5,243 nucleotides of DNA from Candidatus Hydrogenedentota bacterium. GTDB lineage: Bacteria; Hydrogenedentota; Hydrogenedentia; Hydrogenedentales; CAITNO01. A program made the translations under genes and the position numbers. The stretch covers positions 1 through 5,243 of the forward strand of contig SLFT01000095.1 in NCBI GenBank assembly GCA_007124105.1. The letters run 5' to 3'. Below are positions 1-5,190 of this stretch, piece after piece; the first letter of the stretch is position 1, and each line of letters begins with the position of its first letter. The notes below the pieces were generated by a model, which was not told the DNA's origin, did not search any database, and worked only from the letters and a program-made list of their open reading frames with translations.

Positions 1-427
1 TCACGCCCAATTCATCCCAGTCGTCCCAGTCATCCCAACCGTCTCCATCGGATTCTGCGGCCACTTCCACTTCAAAATCCGTAACGGCAATAGCCTGCGC
101 GTTTGCGTAGAGTACGCCTTTCACGGTCACTACCTTGTCCGCGTGGGCATCGCCTTTCATGAGATCGGCAGCGGCGTCCGCCGGGAGATAGTGGAGCAGT
201 TTCCCCGCATATCCCTCGATGGCGTTGCCGTCGGCGCCCAGCACTTCTTTTATCTTTAGCGCGTTGGTGTCGGCGGCAGGGGCATCATCGCCGCACAACG
301 TCTTGACGAGATTAACGTTTCTTCCCGTGACCTCGACGGGGACGCCGTCCCCTTCGCCATAGGCGACCGTCATTGAAAGCATGAACACCACCAGGACGCC
401 TGCTGCGGCAAAACTACATTTTTTCAT
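1..427 (-). CDS. Small exported protein of unknown function with W-D-D repeat tail (3' end cut by window edge)
   Basis: An open frame of 142 codons begins with ATG at 427-425 and is still open at the left edge, so the C-terminus is missing. A good ribosome site (AAGGA, 435-439) lies 7 bases upstream and supports this start. Residues 1-24 form a Sec-type signal peptide: a Lys-Lys start, a hydrophobic core rich in Ala, Val, Leu and Met, and a likely cut after A-Y-G, so the product should be periplasmic or outside the cell. The mature part (about 25-125) is soluble-looking, with beta-like stretches such as VPVEVTG, KVVTVKGVLY and AIAVTDFEVEV. That pattern resembles a small OB-like beta-barrel, but this is inference only. 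One cysteine (C45) remains after cleavage. The visible end is very acidic and ordered as D-G-W-D-D-W-D-D-W-D-E. I do not recognise the family. The gene follows dapF by 95 bases and may have its own transcription. Confidence 0.8.
   Translation of the reverse strand, partial: MKKCSFAAAGVLVVFMLSMTVAYGEGDGVPVEVTGRNVNLVKTLCGDDAPAADTNALKIKEVLGADGNAIEGYAGKLLHYLPADAAADLMKGDAHADKVVTVKGVLYANAQAIAVTDFEVEVAAESDGDGWDDWDDWDELGV
12..38 (-). repeat. Three tandem 9-bp units coding for W-D-D / W-D-D / W-D-E
   Basis: On the plus strand the units are TCATCCCAG, TCGTCCCAG and TCATCCCAA, end to end. They code on the minus strand for residues 131-139 of the exported protein (Trp at 131, 134 and 137). The units differ by one or two bases, mostly at third codon positions. 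This suggests the repeat is kept at the protein level or is a fairly recent duplication. The downstream end of the repeat lies near the window edge. Confidence 0.75.
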
Positions 428-477
428 CAGTCTTTCCTTTCTTGTTTATTACTTGACTTTTCTTTTATGGTCATGAA

Positions 478-492
478 AGCCTTTTCAAGGCT
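478..492 (-). terminator. Small hairpin between dapF and the exported-protein gene; weak terminator candidate
   Basis: AGCCTT (478-483) and AAGGCT (487-492) form a 6-bp stem with a 3-base loop, 31 bases beyond the dapF stop. Read on the minus strand it is followed by only TTT then CATG, so the U-tract is poor. It could attenuate transcription out of ddl-dapF or mark an RNA processing point. It is not a clear intrinsic terminator. Confidence 0.3.
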
Positions 493-522
493 CCTGAAAA
501 CTGGACGAGTTTACATGGGATA

Positions 523-1377
523 TTATTCATTTATCTCGGGCGCAGGCCATATTCCGGAAAATGCTTCCGTTGCTGGGCCTTGTTGATAAACGCAGCCACC
601 TGCCGCCCACTCAATAACGAGCTCACCATGGACAAGGTGAACAGCGACCCGTCGGTTTACGCGTTCGGTCACCATACACGCCAATGCTGCGCCGCACGAA
701 CCGCTCCCGCTGGCCATGGTCACGCCGCTGCCGCGCTCCCAAATGCGCATCACAATATTCTCGTCATCAACGATACTTACAAACTCAACGTTTGTGCGTT
801 CCGGGAAGGACGGATGCGTTTCAATCTTCGGGCCAATGTCGCAGAGGTCAATGGCGGTTGCGTCCTCTACGAATACGACGGCGTGTGGATTGCCAATGTT
901 AACACAGGTTACCCGAAACTGGCGTCCATCCGCAAGCTGCAGCGGCTCTTCCACTACATTTCCCGGCGCTCCGAGCATTGGTATCTGGGCGCGTTCAAAT
1001 TTTGGAGAACCCATGTTCGAACGTACGGAAACGACTTTGTCGTGTTCAGTTGTTAATTGGACGCGGTTCGGGCCCGCCAAGGTTTCAATAACAAAGTCAG
1101 TCTCATTGGTCATGCCACGTTCGTAAACATACTTTGCAAAACAGCGGATGCCGTTTCCGCAAGTTTCCGCTTCACTGCCGTCCGCGTTAAAGATTCTCAT
1201 GCGGAAAGGATATTCCGCCCCCGGCATGACAAGAATAATGCCGTCGGCGCCGACGCCGAGATGACGATGACTCATCGTGCGCGAGAGCGCTTCAGGGTTT
1301 TTAATAGCCGATTGCGTCACGTCAATAAACAAATAATCATTGCCTAGACCATGCAGTTTTGTAAAATGAATGCTCAC
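523..1377 (-). CDS. dapF: Diaminopimelate epimerase with Ser in place of the second catalytic Cys
   Basis: Converts LL- to meso-diaminopimelate in the cytoplasm, the last step before the residue enters lysine synthesis and peptidoglycan. The 284-residue length is normal for the family. Visible motifs in order: FTKLHGLGNDY (5-15), NADGSEAETCGNGIRC (64-79) with the first catalytic Cys at 73, ETLAG (98-102), NIGNPHAVVF (160-169), FPERTNVEF (191-199), WERGSG (213-218) and the C-terminal QGPA (266-269). The start is GTG at 1377-1375. It is chosen because the conserved N-terminal strand begins right there and AAGGA (1388-1392, inside the end of ddl) sits 10 bases upstream. The gene lies 6 bases after ddl, so translation is probably coupled. 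Odd point: the usual A-C-G-T/S-G-A motif reads A-S-G-S-G-S (222-227), putting Ser at 223 where the second acid/base Cys is expected. Family assignment is firm; full activity is less certain. Confidence 0.95.
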   Translation of the reverse strand: MSIHFTKLHGLGNDYLFIDVTQSAIKNPEALSRTMSHRHLGVGADGIILVMPGAEYPFRMRIFNADGSEAETCGNGIRCFAKYVYERGMTNETDFVIETLAGPNRVQLTTEHDKVVSVRSNMGSPKFERAQIPMLGAPGNVVEEPLQLADGRQFRVTCVNIGNPHAVVFVEDATAIDLCDIGPKIETHPSFPERTNVEFVSIVDDENIVMRIWERGSGVTMASGSGSCGAALACMVTERVNRRVAVHLVHGELVIEWAAGGCVYQQGPATEAFSGIWPAPEINE

Positions 1378-1383
1378 GTTTTC

Positions 1384-2406
1384 TTAATCCTTTTGACGGC
1401 GATAATGCCAACGCTGTATGCCGTCTTCAACCAGCAGCGCAATCAGTTCGTTATACGAAATGCCCTCGACTGCCGCAGCCTGGGGAAACAGCGACGTTTC
1501 GGTAAGTCCTGGCACTGTGTTGGTTTCCAGCCAAACGGGGCCATTGTCATCAATGATAAAGTCACTTCTGCCCCAGCCTGTGCAGCCCAATGCATTGTGG
1601 GTGTTCACAGCGGCTTCCTGCACAGCATGAGCCAGATGTGCGCCAATACGGGCGGGTGTTATTTCAGCGGAGGCGCCTGGCGTGTATTTAGAGTAATAGT
1701 CGAAAAACGCGGAAGTATTCGGTCGTATTTCAGTTACTGGCAATGCGCGACAGCCGTGGGTCTCGAATGTATCCAACACCGAACAGGTGACTTCAAGACC
1801 CTGTACGTATGCTTCGATCATGGCCACGTCTTCGAGGGTGATAACTTCGTTCATGTCCCGAACGAAGTCATGTTCATTTTGCGGGATGGCCATGCCGCAA
1901 CTCGAACCCTGACTGGGCGCTTTTATGACCGTGGGCAATCCCATTTTGTCCATGACCTGATGCGCTATGGCTGTATGGTCATTTTTCCACATTTGATGGG
2001 ATACAATGAAGTGCGGCGCTGTACGGATGCCTGCAGTGGTTGCCACAGCCTTGGCGCGAACCTTGTCAATGGCAAGAGCGCTAGCTGCGCAACCGCTGCC
2101 GGTATAGGGCAGTCCGATGCAGTCGAAAAGCCCCTGAATGCGTCCGTCTTCGCCGTTTGGTCCATGAAGCGCAATGAAGACGCAGTCTGGCGACAAGCGC
2201 ATTAAATGTCCCAACGCTTCCGCCGGCGATAGGGGTTCGACATCGGGAAAACGCCAGCGCCCGTCTTTGAGCAATGTTACGCCCGTAACGTCATAGCCGG
2301 ACGCGGTCAGCGCCTGCATGACGCCCTGGCCGGATCGGAGCGAGACTTCATGCTCGAGGCTGACGCCGCCCATGAACACGGCGATTCGCGTTTTTTTTCT
2401 GGTCAT
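1384..2406 (-). CDS. ddl: D-alanine--D-alanine ligase
   Basis: ATP-dependent cytoplasmic enzyme that joins two D-alanines for the UDP-MurNAc-pentapeptide. The 340 residues show the ATP-grasp ligase motifs in order: FMGGVSLEHEVSLRSG (11-26, with the substrate-binding Glu at 18), HGPNGEDG (81-88), the PYTGSG loop (100-105), IDK (113-115), IKAPSQGSSCGM (161-172, ATP lysine and Ser/Gly loop), YVQGLEVTC (200-208), FFDYYSKY (234-241), GRSDFI (279-284), ETNTVPGLTETSLFP (294-308). Glu294 and Asn296 are the expected Mg ligands. The K-Y pair at 240-241 matches the omega-loop Lys-Tyr of E. coli DdlB; D-lactate-using ligases usually have Phe or His at that Tyr, so D-Ala-D-Ala is the likely product. ATG at 2406-2404 is preceded by AAGGA (2414-2418) at 7 bases. 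It is the first gene of a ddl-dapF unit. Confidence 0.96.
   Translation of the reverse strand: MTRKKTRIAVFMGGVSLEHEVSLRSGQGVMQALTASGYDVTGVTLLKDGRWRFPDVEPLSPAEALGHLMRLSPDCVFIALHGPNGEDGRIQGLFDCIGLPYTGSGCAASALAIDKVRAKAVATTAGIRTAPHFIVSHQMWKNDHTAIAHQVMDKMGLPTVIKAPSQGSSCGMAIPQNEHDFVRDMNEVITLEDVAMIEAYVQGLEVTCSVLDTFETHGCRALPVTEIRPNTSAFFDYYSKYTPGASAEITPARIGAHLAHAVQEAAVNTHNALGCTGWGRSDFIIDDNGPVWLETNTVPGLTETSLFPQAAAVEGISYNELIALLVEDGIQRWHYRRQKD
1388..1392 (-). promoter_or_regulatory. dapF ribosome binding site inside the ddl coding end
   Basis: AAGGA on the minus strand, formed by the last codons of ddl (CAA AAG GAT TAA), lies 10 bases before the dapF GTG. It supports the GTG start and implies that ribosomes ending on ddl help initiate dapF. 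Confidence 0.6.
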
Positions 2407-2429
2407 GTTTGTTTCCTTTATGCATTAGA

Positions 2430-2449
2430 CCCGGTACAATAGTACAGGG
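2430..2449. repeat. Imperfect 20-bp inverted repeat in the ddl leader
   Basis: CCC, one base, GTAC, AATA, GTAC, one base, GGG: seven pairs on each side with a single mismatched pair and a 4-base loop. It lies 12 bases upstream of the ddl ribosome site. It could be a repressor operator or a 5'-leader hairpin. Read on the minus strand it also contains TACTAT and TATTGT, each a 4/6 match to a -10 box, but with no fitting -35. Confidence 0.4.
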
Positions 2450-2492
2450 ATTCAGCGCGCATCTCAGAACGAAAAGTTTAATCGGTGATGGG

Positions 2493-2502
2493 ACTATATA
2501 GT
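2493..2502. repeat. Perfect 10-bp palindrome ACTATATAGT in the divergent region
   Basis: This A/T-rich perfect palindrome sits between the two gene units. On the minus strand it supplies TATATA or TATAGT as a possible -10 for ddl. It may equally be an operator half or chance. Confidence 0.3.
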
Positions 2503-2527
2503 GAGGGTTTGGCCGCGTTGTTGTCAA
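2493..2527 (-). promoter_or_regulatory. Possible ddl-dapF promoter with over-long spacer
   Basis: On the minus strand a perfect TTGACA (2527-2522) faces ddl. The best -10 candidates are TATATA (2500-2495) and TATAGT (2498-2493), giving spacers of 21 or 23 bases instead of about 17. Such spacing would be weak without an activator. No better pair is visible closer to ddl, so the start of this transcript remains uncertain. Confidence 0.22.
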
Positions 2528-2530
2528 ACC
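2506..2530. repeat. Inverted repeat GGTTTG / CAAACC over the -35 boxes
   Basis: GGTTTG (2506-2511) and CAAACC (2525-2530) are exact complements separated by 13 bases. The pair brackets both the plus-strand TTGTTG and the minus-strand TTGACA, a position where a bound dimer could affect both directions. The same GGTTT core recurs at 2554-2558. Confidence 0.35.
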
Positions 2531-2546
2531 GAAGCTTCTGTATAAT
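2518..2546 (+). promoter_or_regulatory. Sigma70-type promoter for the MshEN/cNMP-receptor and radical SAM genes
   Basis: TTGTTG (2518-2523), a 17-base spacer and a perfect TATAAT (2541-2546) make the best promoter in the window. Transcription would start near 2553, leaving a leader of about 60 bases before the ATG at 2614. The next gene starts only 53 bases after the first one ends and no terminator is seen between them, so this promoter probably serves both. Confidence 0.65.
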
Positions 2547-2552
2547 GGTAGT

Positions 2553-2563
2553 CGGTTTAACCG
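2553..2563. repeat. Palindrome CGGTT-T-AACCG at the predicted transcription start
   Basis: Five perfect pairs around one central base, 7 bases after the -10 box. A palindrome covering +1 is a common place for a repressor operator. It shares the GGTTT core with the inverted repeat at 2506-2530. Confidence 0.4.
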
Positions 2564-2580
2564 TGAAGAAACTAATTATT

Positions 2581-2605
2581 GCGCCCAGGGCGCTTGCATG
2601 AAGGA
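2581..2605 (+). promoter_or_regulatory. Leader palindrome GCGCCC-A-GGGCGC followed by the ribosome site AAGGA
   Basis: A 13-base perfect inverted repeat (2581-2593) lies 7 bases before AAGGA (2601-2605), which is 8 bases ahead of the ATG at 2614. With only one central base, the RNA hairpin would need to open one or two pairs to form a loop, leaving a short but GC-rich stem. It could tune access to the start. Confidence 0.35.
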
Positions 2606-2613
2606 ATATCGTT

Positions 2614-4134
2614 ATGATGTGGGGCTCGAAAAAGAAAGAAGATTTGGTCGGAAGGCCGCGCTCGGCGCCTCCCACAAAGCAACCGGCGCCACCCGAAAAG
2701 AATACTTTGTCCCCTAAAGGCTCTGGGCAGGTTGCGCCGCAGAAAGCTGGCACGCGCTCACCGTCCGATTCCAGTGCGGTTGTACCACGAGATGAACTGC
2801 CCATGTTCCTGGTCTCCGAAGGGTATATCTCTGAGGAACAGGTGCGTAAGGCCTTAAAAACGCAGCAGGAAACGGGGATGTTCTTCGGAGAAGTGCTTGC
2901 CCAGGAGGGGGTGTTGGATAAAGAGTCGCTCGTCAGTTTTCTGGCCAAGCACTGTCGCATACCGCATATTGGTTTATTGGATTATGTGATTGATAAGTCA
3001 ATACTGGAACTGATACCCGAGGAGATTTGCTGGAAATATCATCTTCTCCCTGTTGACAAACTTGGGCGCAACTTGACGATAGCGATGGTAAACCCACTGA
3101 ACCAGAAAGCGCTGCAGGCAGTTCGTGATTTATATCCTGATTTGCGTGCCAAGCCGATTTTGTGCAGCCACGAGAATTTCGAAATTGTTGCGGAACGCCT
3201 GTTCGGAAAACGTGAAGGCCACGATGAGAAAACCTGGGCACAGGTTTCCGTAACCAGTGAGCCCGAGGATTCAAAGACAGAGAGTAAGGCGGCCGAACCG
3301 AGCATTGTCCCTTCTTCCGAGGGTATGTCCGAGACGAGGAGCTCCGCTGAGGCTGTATCTGTGGAAAGTGAACCTCCTGTTGAGCCGGAAGCCGCGCTAC
3401 CTGGAGAAGCCGCTATATCGGAAGAAAGCGAGCCGACGATTGATCTGGCGAGCGAGCAATCCGAGCAGCCTGCCTTATCGCGGGAATCTGAACCGGTTGG
3501 CGATGTATCTGTATCGAAAGCAGAGGAAGAGGTTGATGCCGGCGCCACAACAAAGATCATGGACAACGACGGCTTGTTAGACAGCGTTTTTGGCGACGTA
3601 CAGGCTGCTCCCGCTGAAGAGTCTGGCGTAGGCCAGGCGATGGCGGCGCCGCCCGAGGAGAACAGGAAGCCGCTGGAGGCGCTGATGCGTTTGTATACAG
3701 GCGCCCTGGTAAACAGCATGCATGACACGTATGAGCTTCTCGCGCGCAAAATCCATTTTTTTAATGGATTAAACCCTGAAGATGTCGCCAAGATATTTTC
3801 CCAAGGCAAGGTGATAGAGGCCAAGCCCGCTGAAATGCTTTTCAATAAGGGTGACGAGGGCGATATCATGTATGTCATACTCAATGGTCGGGTGAAAATC
3901 CGGGCTGGTACAAAGCAGATAGCTATCTTACAGACTGGCGATATTTTTGGTGAAATGGCGTTGGTTAGTGATGCGCCTCGAAGCGCGGCAGCGATAACCG
4001 TAACCCAATCCAACCTGTTAAGGCTGAGCTTCGACGATATCCGAAATAATCTTCCGCCCCATGTCGCGACGCAGCTGTTGGTCAATATTATTGTGACTTT
4101 GGCGGAACGTCTGCGATTGGCTAACCAGGCATGA
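2614..4134 (+). CDS. MshEN-like domain joined by an acidic linker to a cyclic-nucleotide-binding domain
   Basis: A 506-residue cytoplasmic protein without signal peptide or membrane segment. Residues 1-60 are Lys/Pro/Ser-rich and probably disordered. Residues 61-198 look like the MshEN domain found at the N-terminus of GspE/MshE/PilB ATPases, with paired helical motifs (61-84, 90-113) and the later stretch LPVDKLGRNLTIAMVNPLN (145-163). Residues 200-350 are a Glu/Ser/Pro/Ala linker with ESEP at 251, 271 and 291. Residues about 375-485 form a CRP-type cyclic-nucleotide domain; the phosphate-binding cassette is FGEMALVSDAPRSAAA (445-460), with the ribose-binding Glu447 and phosphate-binding Arg456 present. 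The chain ends in the C-helix with no helix-turn-helix, kinase or ATPase. It is therefore probably a sensor or adaptor acting by contact. ATG 2614 has AAGGA at 8 bases; ATG 2617 is a possible alternative. It shares a probable operon with the radical SAM gene. Confidence 0.88.
   Translation: MMWGSKKKEDLVGRPRSAPPTKQPAPPEKNTLSPKGSGQVAPQKAGTRSPSDSSAVVPRDELPMFLVSEGYISEEQVRKALKTQQETGMFFGEVLAQEGVLDKESLVSFLAKHCRIPHIGLLDYVIDKSILELIPEEICWKYHLLPVDKLGRNLTIAMVNPLNQKALQAVRDLYPDLRAKPILCSHENFEIVAERLFGKREGHDEKTWAQVSVTSEPEDSKTESKAAEPSIVPSSEGMSETRSSAEAVSVESEPPVEPEAALPGEAAISEESEPTIDLASEQSEQPALSRESEPVGDVSVSKAEEEVDAGATTKIMDNDGLLDSVFGDVQAAPAEESGVGQAMAAPPEENRKPLEALMRLYTGALVNSMHDTYELLARKIHFFNGLNPEDVAKIFSQGKVIEAKPAEMLFNKGDEGDIMYVILNGRVKIRAGTKQIAILQTGDIFGEMALVSDAPRSAAAITVTQSNLLRLSFDDIRNNLPPHVATQLLVNIIVTLAERLRLANQA
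3364..3543 (+). repeat. Degenerate 60-bp (20-residue) repeat in the linker, three units
   Basis: The tetrapeptide E-S-E-P begins residues 251, 271 and 291 exactly 20 residues apart, coded at 3364, 3424 and 3484. The rest of each unit is acidic and Ser/Ala-rich but poorly conserved. The codons differ between units (GAA AGT GAA CCT, GAA AGC GAG CCG, GAA TCT GAA CCG), so if the units arose by duplication it is not recent. Confidence 0.5.
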
Positions 4135-4187
4135 AGCGTTCGGATGTTTTTTCTGAAGGCCAATGAAAAAGAATCAGGACTTCATAA

Positions 4188-5144
4188 ATGTCTATCATCA
4201 GGAAATGGCAGAGAAATTTCTATATGTCTGGTGTGGATGACCGCTGGTGGGCGGACCAGATAAAGCGCACCGTTTGCCGACCTGTTCCCGCTTTTCCGCG
4301 TATGGTGCAGATACAGACGCGTACAGGATGTAATGCCGCTTGCCTGTTCTGTCCGCATCCTGACGCATATCCAAAACTACCAAAAGGCGAGATGACGGAC
4401 GCGCTGTTTGAAAAAATTGTGGACGAGATTGCGCTACACAACGCAACAAAACGGATCAGCCCGTATCTGATGAACGAGCCGTTCCTGGACAAGTCCATTC
4501 TCGATAGGGCGCGTCACATCAGGGAGCGTGTGCCGCGGGCGCGCATTGTACTCACGACTAACGGGAGTTTGTTGACCGAAGCGGTGGTGGACAATCTTGT
4601 ACAAGACAACCCGTTGCGCGCATTGTATATCTCGATGCAAGGCATCGAAAAAGCGGCCTATGAAGCGTCTATGCGCGGCGCTATGGTCTTTGAAAAGACC
4701 ATGGAGAATGTCGAGCGCCTTATCGAGAAACGCGATCGCCACGCCCCGGACTTAAAAATTGTGGTTACCATGATCAAAACCAATCGTATTGACGCTGACA
4801 AAGCTGTTGCTCACTGGCGATCACGGGGTATTGAATCAAAATACACCAAACTGGAAAACCGCGGTGGCAATAACGCCGCGTTTGAGGCATTGAACACGGG
4901 CGATAAGCGTGTTTTTCGGGATTGTGTGCGGTTGTTAAAAAACGCATACATACTTTTCAACGGCGACATGGTGCTGTGTTGCACCGACTATTATAAGACA
5001 ATGGTGCTAGGCAATGTCGCAAGCACCAGCATTTCAGATGTGTGGAACTCAGAGTACGCACAGTCAATAAGACGCGATTTTCTGCGTGGCGACTTGGATG
5101 CCAACCCGCTTTGTGCGGCGTGTTATGTTTCAACAATATCTTGA
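4188..5144 (+). CDS. Radical SAM protein with short SPASM/twitch-type C-terminus
   Basis: A 318-residue cytoplasmic iron-sulfur enzyme. The radical SAM cluster motif CNAACLFC (48-55; Cys 48, 52, 55) follows the first barrel strand. Further SAM-domain signs are LMNEP (94-98) in the GGEP position, VLTTNGSLL (121-129) and LYISMQG (146-152). The C-terminus has Cys246, Cys264-Cys265, LGNV (274-277), SDVW (283-286) and CAAC (309-312). That is enough for one auxiliary 4Fe-4S cluster, fewer cysteines than a full two-cluster SPASM domain. The ending soon after the CxxC is normal for this shorter type. Such proteins modify peptides, sugars or other small molecules; the substrate here cannot be told. 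The start ATG 4188 has AGGA (4176-4179) 8 bases upstream. It lies 53 bases after the cNMP-receptor gene and is probably in its operon. No precursor-peptide gene is evident beside it. Confidence 0.88.
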   Translation: MSIIRKWQRNFYMSGVDDRWWADQIKRTVCRPVPAFPRMVQIQTRTGCNAACLFCPHPDAYPKLPKGEMTDALFEKIVDEIALHNATKRISPYLMNEPFLDKSILDRARHIRERVPRARIVLTTNGSLLTEAVVDNLVQDNPLRALYISMQGIEKAAYEASMRGAMVFEKTMENVERLIEKRDRHAPDLKIVVTMIKTNRIDADKAVAHWRSRGIESKYTKLENRGGNNAAFEALNTGDKRVFRDCVRLLKNAYILFNGDMVLCCTDYYKTMVLGNVASTSISDVWNSEYAQSIRRDFLRGDLDANPLCAACYVSTIS

Positions 5145-5165
5145 AGGCTGACGTCTAGTGACGCA

Positions 5166-5190
5166 GTGATTGTGTCGTAAGTGAAATCAC
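5166..5190. repeat. Inverted repeat GTGATT / AATCAC after the radical SAM gene
   Basis: A 6-bp stem (5166-5171, 5185-5190) with a 13-base interval lies 21 bases after the stop codon. There is no following T-tract (GATTTCCCC), so it is not a convincing intrinsic terminator. The right arm is itself part of GTGAAATCAC, a near-palindrome. The rest of 5145-5243 shows no gene or RNA that I can support. Confidence 0.3.

Noticed and set aside
440..477. Possible promoter for the exported-protein gene (ATGACC, 17 bases, TAATAA on the minus strand)
   Set aside because: The boxes match consensus at only 4/6 and 3/6 positions in an A/T-rich stretch, too weak to call.
580..1347. Several plus-strand open frames of 72-158 codons opposite dapF
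   Set aside because: They all lie antisense to dapF, contain no family motifs and lack convincing ribosome sites.
1351..2205. 284-codon plus-strand open frame opposite ddl
   Set aside because: It runs antisense through ddl, whose motifs are complete and in order. The translated frame shows no recognisable domain and has no ribosome site, so it is a shadow.
2598..2717. 39-codon plus-strand frame starting at ATG 2598, overlapping the start of the receptor gene
   Set aside because: It has only a weak AGGG upstream, overlaps the main gene in another frame and gives a low-complexity basic peptide. It is probably chance, though noted as a possible influence on initiation.
2478..2960. 160-codon minus-strand open frame across the divergent region
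   Set aside because: It overlaps the well-supported N-terminal part of the receptor gene and the promoter region, with no recognisable motif in its translation.
3039..4163. 374-codon minus-strand open frame opposite the receptor gene
   Set aside because: It is Ser-rich because the Glu/Ala/Ser-rich linker codons read backwards lack stops. The plus-strand frame has clear domains, promoter and ribosome site.
4163..4240. 25-codon frame from ATG 4163 overlapping the radical SAM start, considered as a precursor peptide
   Set aside because: The AAGG upstream is only 3 bases from the ATG, most of it overlaps the radical SAM gene in another frame, and it shows no leader/core character.
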